From Bin90 sp965214635 (lineage in GTDB: Bacteria > Chloroflexota > Dehalococcoidia > Lucifugimonadales > JADFKI01), in NCBI GenBank assembly GCA_965214635.1, contig OZ243964.1, positions 2,170,001-2,234,000 of the forward strand: DNA of 64,000 bases, written 5' to 3'. The notes beneath the pieces were generated by a model. That model saw nothing but the letters and a program-made list of their open reading frames with translations, did no database searches and was not told the DNA's origin. The first letter of the stretch is position 1. Every line of letters starts with the position of its first letter. Made by a program: the position numbers and the translations under genes. Shown in pieces: positions 31,063 to 40,159 of the stretch.

Positions 31063-32367
31063 CTAGGCGTCCAGCTCGCGGATTTGTCTGCCGAACGCAT
31101 AGAACGCGACGCCAAGTGTGCCGCCCAGGATGCCTATCGCCGCAAGTGCGATGGACACCGATGTTACGCCGGCGAACCACCCGACCACTAGGCTAAATAT
31201 CACCACGCCGCCCATGCTGTAACGCTGCAGGCTCATCACGCGGCTGCGCATTTCGTCGGGCGCTATCAGCGTCAGCAGCGTTACCGTCGCCGTGCGGAAC
31301 GCCGTTTGGCTCGGGGCGAACAGCATTATCAGCACGAACGCCAGCGGCAGAATGAACGCATGGGAGAACATCAAGATGACCGCAGAGCTGACGATGGCGC
31401 ACACCAGCACAATCATCCCCTTGCGGAATATGAAGCCGAACGATGCGATGAACAGCGCCATCATCAGCCCGCCGAAGCCGTTTATGGCGACTAAATAGCC
31501 GCCCACATCAGCGCCCTGTTTCAGCACCTCGCTCGTGAACACAGGCAGCAGGAACATCGCCGGCTCCAGTATCGTGTTGGGGATGAAGCCCAGCAGCGTG
31601 ATGTACAGCAGCACGCGCTTGTCGCGCCACACATAGGTGAACCCGGCTATCAGGTCTGCCATGAACGACGAATCCGCGCTCGTCCTGCGCTGCTGCGTGT
31701 AAGGCGTCTTCATCGGCAGATACGCCGCCACAGTGCCGAGATATAGCAGCGCCTCAAACGAAAAGTTCCAAAAGAAGCCCAGCGTGGTTATCAGGATGCC
31801 GCCGATGAACGGCCCTATCATCCGCGTGCCGGGGATGGTTAGCACATTGGTGGCGAAGGCGTTGCTCATCGCCTCGCGCGGCACGGTGTTGGCGATGAGC
31901 GCCATGCGGTTGGTCTGCGTGATGGACAGGCAGATGCCGCTGATGAACACATACAAGTATGCGTGGAACACCGACACGAGCTGCAGCCCGACCATTATGG
32001 CGAACAGGAAGGCGAACACCGCCATGAAGCTCTGTATGCCGATGACCAGCTTGCGCCTGTCGAGTCTGTCGCCGAGCGTCCCCGCCACCGGCGCCATCAC
32101 CAGCCCGGGCAGCATCGACATCCCGCCCACGGTTACCACGAAGAAGGTGGAGTATGGCGAGTTCTCCGTCAGGCTTCGCACGAGCCACCCCGCCGTGAGC
32201 ATCTGCAGCCACTGTGCGTTGTTGGAGCAGAAGTTGCCCACCCACAGCAGGCGAAAGTCGGAGTATGCGCCAAGCGAGTCGAAGGTTTGCAGGCGCGGTA
32301 TGCGGATTTTTCTTGAAAGAATGGGCTGGCGTGGTTCTCCCGCGCCAGCCGTCCTCGCCGTGCTCAT
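31063..32367 (-). CDS. MFS transporter (MFS_3/EntS-like), paralogue B
   Basis: A 434-residue, 12-helix major facilitator sharing most of its sequence with paralogue A (RIRIPRLQTFDS, NNAQWLQMLTAGWLVRSLT, GTLGDRLDRRKLV). ATG 32367 overlaps the stop of the upstream enolase-superfamily gene as ATGA. Keeping two copies in one operon suggests a heteromer or different substrates, but nothing in the sequence shows which. Confidence 0.85.
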   Translation of the reverse strand: MSTARTAGAGEPRQPILSRKIRIPRLQTFDSLGAYSDFRLLWVGNFCSNNAQWLQMLTAGWLVRSLTENSPYSTFFVVTVGGMSMLPGLVMAPVAGTLGDRLDRRKLVIGIQSFMAVFAFLFAIMVGLQLVSVFHAYLYVFISGICLSITQTNRMALIANTVPREAMSNAFATNVLTIPGTRMIGPFIGGILITTLGFFWNFSFEALLYLGTVAAYLPMKTPYTQQRRTSADSSFMADLIAGFTYVWRDKRVLLYITLLGFIPNTILEPAMFLLPVFTSEVLKQGADVGGYLVAINGFGGLMMALFIASFGFIFRKGMIVLVCAIVSSAVILMFSHAFILPLAFVLIMLFAPSQTAFRTATVTLLTLIAPDEMRSRVMSLQRYSMGGVVIFSLVVGWFAGVTSVSIALAAIGILGGTLGVAFYAFGRQIRELDA

Positions 32368-33470
32368 ACGGCCCACTGCGCCACGGCTACGGGGTCAAGA
32401 TCCAAGCCAAGCCCGGGCTTGTCCGGGAACGGCGCCCACATCCCGTTGCGCTGCTGCGGGAACTCTGTGTACCAGATGCGGTCGCCCTCCAAGCCTGTGT
32501 TCATGTACTCCACAACCTTGAGGTTCGGCGTGGCACAGGCGAGATGCAGATGCACAAGCTGGACGGCGTGCGGGGCGACGGGCAGGTTGAATGCGTGGGC
32601 GATGTGTGCCACTTTGAGCCATTCGGTTACGCCGCCGACCCTGCCCACATCGGGCTGTACGATGTCCGCTCCACCTGCGGCGATAAGCTCGCGGAAACCG
32701 TGCTTGGTGTACTCGTGCTCGCCGGTGGCAACGGGTATGTTGATGGCGCGGCTGACCTCCGCAAGCCCGTTCACATCGTCCGGGATGAGCGGTTCTTCAA
32801 ACCAGCCGACCTGATACTGCTCGAACTCGCGCGCCATGTATATCGCCTGCTTGGGGTAGTAGCCGTTGTTGGCGTCGATGTATATGGCGACATTATCGCC
32901 GAGTTCGCGGCGGACGGCGGCTAGGCGTCGGATGTCCTCGCGCTCTGCCTGCCCAAAGTCTTTGCCCACCTTCATCTTCACGCGCGGGATGCCCTGTTCC
33001 ACATAGCCCACCATCTCTCGCACAAGCTCGGCTTCGGTGAAGTTCGTCCAGCCGCCGCTGCCATATATGGGGACGGCTTCGCGATACGGCCCGAGCAGGC
33101 GATACAGCGGCAAGCCGAGCGCTTTAGCCTTCAAGTCCCACAGCCCGATGTCCACGGCGGACAGCGCGCAGAAGGCGATGCCCTTGCGCCCGTAGCCGCG
33201 CACATGCCAAAACATCTCGTTCCAAAGTTGCTCGATGTTGAACGGATCTTTGCCGATGAGCAGCGGGCGAAACCCATCCTCGATGACCTGCCGCACGCCG
33301 GGCGACGCCTGCCCGATGCCAAGCCCTTGCACGCCCTCATCGGTGTGGATGTGCACGAAGATCTGGCCCCTGCCGCCCGCACCGGGCGGCGGTGTAGGTA
33401 TGGTGGCGTCCTGTATCGGCGCAGTGTGCGGGTAGAAGAGCTGCGTTATCGTGATGTCGGTAATCTTCAT
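32364..33470 (-). CDS. Mandelate racemase/muconate lactonizing enzyme family protein
   Basis: A 368-residue enolase-superfamily enzyme. It keeps the barrel residues of the group: Lys pair in RVKMKVGKD, metal ligands in IDANNGYYP, WFEEPLIPDD and ATGEHEYT, and the His in LPVAPHAVQLVH. Members abstract a proton next to a carboxylate, acting as acid-sugar dehydratases, racemases or cycloisomerases. It is first in an operon with two MFS transporters, which suggests use of an imported acid sugar. ATG 33470 has AGGGGGAG about 12 bases upstream. Confidence 0.87.
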   Translation of the reverse strand: MKITDITITQLFYPHTAPIQDATIPTPPPGAGGRGQIFVHIHTDEGVQGLGIGQASPGVRQVIEDGFRPLLIGKDPFNIEQLWNEMFWHVRGYGRKGIAFCALSAVDIGLWDLKAKALGLPLYRLLGPYREAVPIYGSGGWTNFTEAELVREMVGYVEQGIPRVKMKVGKDFGQAEREDIRRLAAVRRELGDNVAIYIDANNGYYPKQAIYMAREFEQYQVGWFEEPLIPDDVNGLAEVSRAINIPVATGEHEYTKHGFRELIAAGGADIVQPDVGRVGGVTEWLKVAHIAHAFNLPVAPHAVQLVHLHLACATPNLKVVEYMNTGLEGDRIWYTEFPQQRNGMWAPFPDKPGLGLDLDPVAVAQWAV

Positions 33471-33678
33471 TCAGAGCGAACTCCCCCTAACTTGTGGCGT
33501 TCCCTTCGCCCGCATCCGGACGCACCAGCCGCAAGGTGAAGTATATCATCTACAAGTTGCTGCTGACTTTATAAAGCAAGACACTCCACCCGGAGGACGA
33601 AGCGTCTGCAAAAGAAAGATCTTATGGAAGCGCTGCAAGTGCGTCGCCGGGATTAACTGGGCGAACTGACAGGCTGCT

Positions 33679-33764
33679 TGGTGCCGAAGGTCGGAGTCGA
33701 ACCGACACGGGATCGCTCCCAACGGTTTTTGAGACCGTCGCGTCTACCATTCCGCCACTTCGGC
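33679..33764 (-). tRNA. tRNA-Leu (anticodon CAA)
   Basis: The reverse complement folds as a class II tRNA: acceptor GCCGAAG/CTTCGGC, TG at positions 8-9, a D-arm with GGTAGAC, anticodon stem ACGGT/ACCGT with loop CTCAAAA giving anticodon CAA (reads UUG), a long variable arm (GGGAGCGATCCC), T-arm GTCGG-TTCGACT-CCGAC, discriminator A and an encoded CCA. No other tRNA is in the window. Confidence 0.95.
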
Positions 33765-33868
33765 ACGGCACATATCAATTATGATGCACAACTGCGGGTG
33801 GGGTCAAATGCACTGGCATCTGCGGGTTGTACCGCCCATATTTTGCAACTTTCGCACAAGCCCCTATG

Positions 33869-34069
33869 CTACATCTGCACCTTCTTTTCGCCCGAAAGGT
33901 AGGCTTGTGGCTCTTTCTGGAAGGCGCGGTTGCAGCCGGGGGCGCAGAAGTAGTAGGTCGTGTTGTTGTAGTCGTATGAGCCACCGTTGGGCTTTTTCAT
34001 GTCCACTTCCATGTCGCACACCGGGTCTATGGCGGTGTCAGCACCCCTATTGAACAGCCGAATTCGCAT
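33869..34069 (-). CDS. YHS-domain small protein, copper-linked
   Basis: A 66-residue YHS-domain protein: DPVCDMEVDMKK, then SYDYNNTTYYFCAPGCNRAF with the Cys residues typical of this metal-binding domain. YHS domains are often fused to or next to copper ATPases; this one lies 132 bases after copA on the same strand. It may bind or pass on copper ions in the cytoplasm. Start ATG 34069 (MRIRLFN) has AAAGGA upstream. Confidence 0.85.
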   Translation of the reverse strand: MRIRLFNRGADTAIDPVCDMEVDMKKPNGGSYDYNNTTYYFCAPGCNRAFQKEPQAYLSGEKKVQM

Positions 34070-34201
34070 GCTTGTCCATCCTTTCACAGCGGAGTGGTGT
34101 CGTGCGCCAATTGACGGTGGCGTAACGAATCCACATTTTAGCATACCCAACGAGCAGGCGGTGTTTCTGCCCTTGTCTTAATGAAATTCGTGAAACTTCT
34201 C

Positions 34202-36721
34202 CTAGCGGAACCGTCGCAGGCGCAGCGAGTTCGTCAGCACGGTTACCGAGCTTATCGCCATTGCGGCAGCGGCGAGGATGGGGTTCAGGAAACCGTGTTC
34301 GCCAAGGATGGGGGTGAGGGCATCGGGGACGCCGCCGGCTGCGAACACAGGATAAAGCACGCCCGCCGCAACGGGGATGAGCGCCACATTGTAGGCGAAC
34401 GCCCAAAACAGATTCTGGCGGATGGAGCGCATCGTGGCGCGGCTGAGCCGTATTGCCGTGTCCACAGCGTTGAGATCTGAGCGCACAAGCGTTATGTCTG
34501 CCGCTTCCATCGCCACATCCGCACCTGCGCCGATGGCGAAACCCACATCTGCCTGTGCCAGTGCCGGCGTGTCGTTGATGCCGTCTCCAACCATCCCGAC
34601 TACCTTGCCCTGCCGCTGAAGCGCAGCGATGTGCTCGGCTTTTTCCTGCGGTATCACACCTGCAATCACGCTGCGGATGCCCACTTGCGCGGCGATGGCG
34701 TCCGCCACGCGCTGGTTGTCCCCGCTCAACATCACCACATCCAATCCGGATTGCATCAGGCGGCGCACGCTGTCTTTGGCTTCGGGGCGTATGGTGTCTG
34801 CGACCGCAACCACGCCCACCGCATCGCCGTCCGCAGCGACGAACACAGGCGTGTTGCCACGCTCCGCCATCGCATCCGCAATCTCATCGCAGCGGTCTAG
34901 GCGCACATCGTGATGGCGCATCAAAGTCAGATTACCCACGAGCAGGCGTCGACTGCCCACGACAGCAGATACGCCGAAGCCGGGCAGCGCCGTAAAGCCC
35001 TGATGCGTGTCGATCAGCAAGGCTCTGTCGGCTGCGGCGTCCGCTATCGCCCTGCCTATCGGATGCTCCGAAGACTGCTCTGCGGATGCGGCGAGGCGCA
35101 GCACTTCGTTAGGTTCGGTGGGGGCGTGCAGCCCGTCTGCGTCTGCCGCAGGCGCGCTCACCACCTCCACCACAGACGGCTTGCCGACCGTCAGCGTGCC
35201 GGTCTTGTCCAGTGCCACCGTGTCCAGTTTGTGCGCCCGTTCCAGCGTTTCTGCGCTGCGGATGAGAATGCCGAACTCTGCGCCCTTGCCTGTGCCGACC
35301 ATAATAGCAGCGGGCGTTGCTAACCCAAGCGCGCACGGGCACGCGATGATTAGCACCGCAACCGCCGTCAGCGTGGCGTGCAGATACGCCGGCGCAGGCC
35401 CGAGCACGAGCCAGAACCCGAATGTCAGCAGCGCCACACCAATCACGGCGGGGACAAAATACGCCGATATGCGGTCTGCTAGCCGCTGCACAGGCGCCTT
35501 GGACGCCTGCGCCTGCTCGACCAGTCGTATGATCTGCGCCAGCATCGTGTCGCGCCCGACCTTGCTCGCCCTGAATGTGAAGCTGCCAGTGGTGTTTAGC
35601 GTTGCGGCGAACACTGCGCTGCCGGGCGACTTGTCCACCGGGATGCTCTCTCCGCTGAGCATGGATTCGTCTACTGCGGAACTGCCATGCAGCACCACGC
35701 CGTCTATGGGGATGCGCTCGCCGGGGCGCACGATGACTTCATCGCCGACCTGCAGTTCGTCTATGGGCGCTTGTGTCTCGATGCCGTTGCGGACTACATG
35801 CGCCGTGTCTGGCTGCAAGCTCATCAGCGCGCGGATTGCGCCGGATGCGCGATGCTTGGCACGCGCCTCGAGATACTTGCCCAGCAGCACGAGCGCAATG
35901 ATGGCGGTGGATGTGTCGAAGAATGTGTGCGCCGCTGCGCCCCCGACGCTTGCCGTTGCGGCGTCGAGCAGCGCCGTTCCGCTCAGCAGTGTAACAGCGG
36001 CGCTGTAGCCGTATGCCACGCTCGTGCCGACCGCAATGAGCGTGTTCATGTTCGTGGTGCGATGCTTGAGAGCGCCCCATGCGCCGCGATAGAACTGCGA
36101 ACCGCCGACGAACTGCACCGGCGTCGCGAGCACTAGCAGCAGGTAGTCTAGGCTGAACGGCAATGCGGTGCGCACACTGGGAATGAACATCAGCGCCATA
36201 ATTGCGGCGGCGATGATGATGCTGAACACTAGCTTGCGGCGTAGAACGGCAAGCGCGCGCGGCGTTGCAGGGTCGTCGTCGGCATCCGATGCGGCGGTTA
36301 CAAGCGAATATCCCGCATCCTCGATGGCGTGGCGCATGTCGGATATGGCAACTACGCCGGGGATATATTCCACCGATGCGCGCTCGGTGGCGAGGCTGAC
36401 GCTCGCATCCGCGATGCCATCCACGCCAGTAAGCGCCGCTTCGATATGCGCCACGCATGCGGCGCAGGTCATCCCGCCCACGACGAGCGTTATGCGCTCG
36501 GTGGCTATGCCATAGCCGGCGTCTTCCACAGCGTAGCGCAGCGCATCCAGCGGCACATTGCCGTTGTCTAATGCAAGTGTCGCCTTCTCGGACGCTAGGC
36601 TGACGCTGACATCGCTGATGCCGGGCAAATCCTCGATAGCGTTGGCGACATGGCTGACGCATGCGGCGCAGGTCATCCCCGTGATAGGAACTACCATGCG
36701 CTCTTCGGTGTTTACAGGCAT
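34202..36721 (-). CDS. copA: Copper-translocating P-type ATPase
   Basis: An 839-residue P1B-type ATPase that exports Cu(I) across the cytoplasmic membrane. Two N-terminal heavy-metal domains each carry GMTCAAC (the first at residues 15-21). Then follow eight membrane helices with the transport motif IACPCALGLATP, the phosphorylation site DKTGT, the HP motif in SSEHPIGRA, and GDGINDTPAL. ATG 36721 has GGGG just upstream; an in-frame codon at 36760 is less likely. It lies downstream of lexA on the same strand with a 209-base gap and precedes the YHS gene. Confidence 0.93.
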   Translation of the reverse strand: MPVNTEERMVVPITGMTCAACVSHVANAIEDLPGISDVSVSLASEKATLALDNGNVPLDALRYAVEDAGYGIATERITLVVGGMTCAACVAHIEAALTGVDGIADASVSLATERASVEYIPGVVAISDMRHAIEDAGYSLVTAASDADDDPATPRALAVLRRKLVFSIIIAAAIMALMFIPSVRTALPFSLDYLLLVLATPVQFVGGSQFYRGAWGALKHRTTNMNTLIAVGTSVAYGYSAAVTLLSGTALLDAATASVGGAAAHTFFDTSTAIIALVLLGKYLEARAKHRASGAIRALMSLQPDTAHVVRNGIETQAPIDELQVGDEVIVRPGERIPIDGVVLHGSSAVDESMLSGESIPVDKSPGSAVFAATLNTTGSFTFRASKVGRDTMLAQIIRLVEQAQASKAPVQRLADRISAYFVPAVIGVALLTFGFWLVLGPAPAYLHATLTAVAVLIIACPCALGLATPAAIMVGTGKGAEFGILIRSAETLERAHKLDTVALDKTGTLTVGKPSVVEVVSAPAADADGLHAPTEPNEVLRLAASAEQSSEHPIGRAIADAAADRALLIDTHQGFTALPGFGVSAVVGSRRLLVGNLTLMRHHDVRLDRCDEIADAMAERGNTPVFVAADGDAVGVVAVADTIRPEAKDSVRRLMQSGLDVVMLSGDNQRVADAIAAQVGIRSVIAGVIPQEKAEHIAALQRQGKVVGMVGDGINDTPALAQADVGFAIGAGADVAMEAADITLVRSDLNAVDTAIRLSRATMRSIRQNLFWAFAYNVALIPVAAGVLYPVFAAGGVPDALTPILGEHGFLNPILAAAAMAISSVTVLTNSLRLRRFR

Positions 36722-36930
36722 TTTTCGCCCCAGTATGGCTGCGCTGTGTCTTGCAGGCAAGCCGCTTGCAGATGTTACCGCAAAGCGCTTATTACGATGG
36801 TTAGATTATCGCACCGCCGGGCGGATTATGCCAGATGCGGTTTGCCTGCAAGACGGCGTAGCGTTCCCGATTATCAGCACCTGTCCGCCGACTAGCGGAA
36901 ACGCTGCGCCGTTGTAGGGGGTCGTTCTTG

Positions 36931-37572
36931 CTAGAACGAGCGAATGACGCCGATGACGCGCCCGCGCACATGCACCCAGTCTGCAGGCACGACAATCGGA
37001 CTCATCGTGGAATTTTCGGGTTGGAGGCGGACGCTGTTGCCCTCCATATAGAAGCGCTTTAGGGTAACCTCGTCCTGTATCTCTGCGGCGACCATCTCGC
37101 CTTGGTTTGCATTGCGGGTCGGCTCCAGAATCACGAGGTCGCCGTCTGCGATGAATGCGTCTATCATGGAGTCGCCCTTGACACGCAGCCCATAGGCGTC
37201 ATCTCTGCCGCTGATCATGTCCAACGGCACATCCACCGACTCGAACTCGTCTACATATCGGGATGCCACCGACGGGATGTGCAGCGGCTCACCTGCGGCG
37301 ATGTTGCCATAGACGGGTATGGTGGCTATCTTGGCGTGGACGCCGGCGTGCTCGCCGAGCAGCTGGATGCCGCGCGAGACTGCCTTGTCGCGGTGCAGGT
37401 AGCCCTCGCGCCTGAGGATTTCCAAGTTGTAGTCTACGACCGATGTTGAGCTTATCTCGCACCCCCTCTGGATGTCCCGCACGCTAGGCGGGTAGTGGTT
37501 TTCGCTGATGTAGCTCTTGATGAACTCCATCATTCGGGATTGCCGATCCGATAGCTTGCGTCTGCGTGCCAT
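36931..37572 (-). CDS. lexA: LexA repressor
   Basis: A 213-residue SOS repressor: N-terminal winged helix (YPPSVRDIQRGCEISSTSVV) and C-terminal S24 protease domain with Ser135 in GDSMID, Lys172 in VTLKRFY and the self-cleavage bond Ala93-Gly94 in GNIAAGEPL. It represses DNA-damage genes until RecA filaments trigger self-cleavage. ATG 37572 is followed by the usual basic N-terminus. No perfect CGAAC-N4-GTTCG box lies upstream; the nearest is discussed in the findings. Confidence 0.92.
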   Translation of the reverse strand: MARRRKLSDRQSRMMEFIKSYISENHYPPSVRDIQRGCEISSTSVVDYNLEILRREGYLHRDKAVSRGIQLLGEHAGVHAKIATIPVYGNIAAGEPLHIPSVASRYVDEFESVDVPLDMISGRDDAYGLRVKGDSMIDAFIADGDLVILEPTRNANQGEMVAAEIQDEVTLKRFYMEGNSVRLQPENSTMSPIVVPADWVHVRGRVIGVIRSF

Positions 37573-38044
37573 AACGATTCCCTTCCTTATTAAGTCTCTA
37601 GGCTCTTGTGCCTCTTATTATCCGTCCGATTTCATCGCATGCACTGATGTTGGGGTGTGCGTCTGCGCTTTTAGGCATCCGCAATGTGCATTAGCATGCT
37701 TCTTGGCGAACTCTGTTAGCGTTCACTGCTGATAGCTGATGTATTAGGATACTCGCCTTTCTTGTAAACTCGCGATACATTTGTTCGTTAGTATAGTTTG
37801 GCTAGAACGCAAGTGTCAATGCGTAAATTGCGAATTTTTGCTCTATTTTGAAAAAATGTTCAAAATTGCACTGCAGCGACGGCGGCGATTTACAGCCTGC
37901 TGGCATATCGCTATACTTGCAGGGCGTTGGCGCAGCGTCTCATCTGCGCCCTGAGTCAAAATAGCACAGACAGGTGTGCCGCCATCCAAAGGCGGATGCG
38001 GCAGTGCATAGAGTTTACGACAACACAGGAAGGAAAAGGGTGAT
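37573..38044. other. Divergent intergenic region, lexA / dehydrogenase pair
   Basis: 472 bases without a supported gene, more AT-rich than its surroundings. It should hold the lexA promoter and that of the dehydrogenase pair. Two operator-like sequences stand out: CGATACATTTGTTCG at 37773-37787 and the palindrome TTTTGAA-N6-TTCAAAA at 37846-37865. Confidence 0.5.
37846..37865. promoter_or_regulatory. AT-rich palindrome, possible operator
   Basis: TTTTGAA at 37846-37852 and TTCAAAA at 37859-37865 form a perfect 7-bp inverted repeat around AAAATG. It is 180 bases before the first dehydrogenase and 274 bases from lexA. It resembles a repressor site; the cognate protein is unknown. Confidence 0.35.
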
Positions 38045-38857
38045 ATGGGAGACCTCGACGGGAAAGTAGCAATCGTAACCGGAGCGGGTCGGCTGCGTGG
38101 CATCGGCAGGGCGGCGGCGGTCGAACTCGCTCGCATGGGCGCAGATGTGGTGGTAACCGGCACCGGGCGCAGCCCCGACCGCTATCCGCCTGACGAAAAG
38201 GCGATCGGCTGGCGCGATGTGGAGAGCACCGCCGAGCAGGTGCGCGCCGAGGGCAGGCGCGCCCTTACGCTGACCGTGGATGTGTCTAGCGCCGACGATG
38301 TGCAGATGATGATAGACCGCACGGTGGAGGAGTTCGGCAGGGTGGATGTCCTCATCAACAACGCCGCATACGCCCGTGGGCCCGACCGCGTGCCAATCTT
38401 GGAACTGCCGCAGGACATATTCCAACGCGTGGTGGACATCAAGATTACCGGCACATTTTTGTGCACGAAAGCCGCAATCAAGCAGATGATAGCGCAGGGC
38501 GATGGCGGCAAAATCGTCAACATATCGTCCACGGCGGGCAAGCGCGGCAGTGCCAACACACTCGCATATAACGCCTCCAATTTTGCGCTGGTGGGGATGA
38601 CGCAATCTATGGCGCGCGAACTTGGGCAGCACGGCATCAATGTGAACTGCGTCTGCCCCGGCGCCGTAGACACGCACCGCATGGATGACATCGACCGCGA
38701 CACGCGCTGGGTGGAGATGGCGGAGACCACGCCCATCGGCAGGAACGGCACCGACGACGAAGTGGGCGCTTTCTGCGCCTATCTCTGCTCCGACGCCGCA
38801 TCGTGGATTCACGGCCAGTCCATCAACATCAACGGCGGCACGGTGATGGAACACTAG
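38045..38857 (+). CDS. Short-chain dehydrogenase family protein lacking the catalytic Lys, copy 1
   Basis: A 270-residue classical SDR fold. The nucleotide site is VTGAGRLRGIGRA, the Asn-Asn-Ala motif is INNAAYARGPDRV, and the catalytic Ser is in VNISS. The Tyr is present (Y175 in LAYNASNFALVG), but position 179 is Asn where YxxxK demands Lys. A paralogue lies 47 bases downstream and has Cys at the same place. It may be a non-reductase or use another proton relay. ATG 38045 follows AGGAAAAGGG. Substrate unknown. Confidence 0.85.
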   Translation: MGDLDGKVAIVTGAGRLRGIGRAAAVELARMGADVVVTGTGRSPDRYPPDEKAIGWRDVESTAEQVRAEGRRALTLTVDVSSADDVQMMIDRTVEEFGRVDVLINNAAYARGPDRVPILELPQDIFQRVVDIKITGTFLCTKAAIKQMIAQGDGGKIVNISSTAGKRGSANTLAYNASNFALVGMTQSMARELGQHGINVNCVCPGAVDTHRMDDIDRDTRWVEMAETTPIGRNGTDDEVGAFCAYLCSDAASWIHGQSININGGTVMEH

Positions 38858-38904
38858 ACCCGTATTAGGGGCTAGTTGGATTTTCCCTGATTGAGGGCGG
38901 CGTA

Positions 38905-39714
38905 ATGGGCGAACTAGGCGGCAAGGTTGCAATCGTAACGGGAGCGGGTCGGCTGCGCGGTATCGGCAGGGGCACTGCGGTTGCGCTGGCGCGGCTGGGC
39001 GCAGATGTGGTGGTAACCGGCACTGGGCGCAGTCCCGACCGCTACCCGCCCGACGAAAAGGCGGTTGGCTGGCGCGACATCCATAGCACGGCGGAGCAGG
39101 TGCGTGCCTTGGGTAGGCGCGCCCTGCCCATCGTCGTGGATGTGGCAGACGCCGCCGATGTTCAGCGCATGGTGGAGAGCACCCTTGCCGAGTTCGGCAG
39201 GATAGACATCCTCGTCAACAACGCCGCATATGCGCGCGGGCCAGACCGCGTCCCCATCGTTGACCTGCAGCAGGACATCTTTCAGCGCGTCATAGATGTG
39301 AAGATACGCGGCACATATCTTTGCACCAAAGCCGTCATAGCACCGATGATAGCGCAGGGCGGCGGCAAGATTGTCAATATTTCGTCCGGCTCTGGCAAGA
39401 CGGGCAGCGCCAACAATCTTGCGTACACAACGGCGTGTTTCGCTCAGGTGGGGATGACGCAGTCCATGGCGCACGAGCTTGGGCAGCACGGCATCAATGT
39501 GAACTGCATCTGTCCCGGCGCAGTAGACACCTCGCGCGTGGACGACATAGGTCGCGGTGCGGCGTGGGATGCGCTGGGAAGCAGGATTCCCATTGGCAGA
39601 ACCGGCACGGACGCCGAAGTGGGCGCATTCGCCGCCTACCTATGCACCGAAGCGGCATCGTGGATACACGGCCAGTCCATCAACATGGACGGCGGCGGCA
39701 CGATGGAGCACTAG
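38905..39714 (+). CDS. Short-chain dehydrogenase family protein lacking the catalytic Lys, copy 2
   Basis: A 269-residue paralogue of the gene before it, with the same VTGAGRLRGIGR, VNNAAYARGPDRV and VNISSGSGKTGS segments. The active-site Tyr is Y174 in LAYTTACFAQVG, and the position of the catalytic Lys (178) is Cys. Start ATG 38905 follows GAGGGCGG. The pair is probably one transcript and converges with two MaoC-like genes. Confidence 0.85.
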   Translation: MGELGGKVAIVTGAGRLRGIGRGTAVALARLGADVVVTGTGRSPDRYPPDEKAVGWRDIHSTAEQVRALGRRALPIVVDVADAADVQRMVESTLAEFGRIDILVNNAAYARGPDRVPIVDLQQDIFQRVIDVKIRGTYLCTKAVIAPMIAQGGGKIVNISSGSGKTGSANNLAYTTACFAQVGMTQSMAHELGQHGINVNCICPGAVDTSRVDDIGRGAAWDALGSRIPIGRTGTDAEVGAFAAYLCTEAASWIHGQSINMDGGGTMEH

Positions 39715-39724
39715 GCGTCGGGCG

Positions 39725-40159
39725 TTATCCCCTCCGCATCGGCAGCGTTACCACGGCGTTGCCGATGACTAGCCGTGTGCCCTCTTCGTTCTGCAAGAAC
39801 ACATCGCACTCTATGCGCGGCTCGCCGTCTATCACATCCTTGTCCGTGATGATGCCGCTCAGCGTCAGCGGCTTGTTGTGCGGCACCATTCCTCGGAACA
39901 CCACATCCAGCTTCCGCAGGCGAGCCGTCTCTGCCCAGCCCGTGAGCAGCTGCGACAGGATGGTGATGTTCATGGCGCCCGGCACGATTGCGCCGTCAAG
40001 CCCCTCGGACTTGGCGTAGTCATCGTCGGTGAAGCGACTGACGCCGGGTGTGCCGCCGCGCACGCTCAGAAAGCGGCGCACCTGCTCCACATCCACCACG
40101 CGCTCTTGCGGGCCGATGTCATCCCCGATGTCAACATCTTCGAAGTATATTTGCTTCAT
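39725..40159 (-). CDS. MaoC-like hotdog protein, second of a pair
   Basis: A 144-residue MaoC-type hotdog protein (MKQIYFEDVDIGDDIG, IVPGAMNITILSQLLTGWAE, RKLDVVFRGMVPHNKPLTLS). Hydratases of this family need an Asp and a His in G-D-x-N-P-x-H; here the region reads RGGTPGVSRFTDDDYAKS, so the usual pair is not evident. ATG 40159 overlaps the stop of the partner gene as ATGA. The two probably form a heterodimer acting on acyl-CoA or a similar thioester. Confidence 0.78.
   Translation of the reverse strand: MKQIYFEDVDIGDDIGPQERVVDVEQVRRFLSVRGGTPGVSRFTDDDYAKSEGLDGAIVPGAMNITILSQLLTGWAETARLRKLDVVFRGMVPHNKPLTLSGIITDKDVIDGEPRIECDVFLQNEEGTRLVIGNAVVTLPMRRG

Noticed and set aside
37573..38044. A confident LexA box
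   Set aside because: No sequence fits CGAAC-N4-GTTCG well enough; only imperfect candidates exist, so I list them as an inference.
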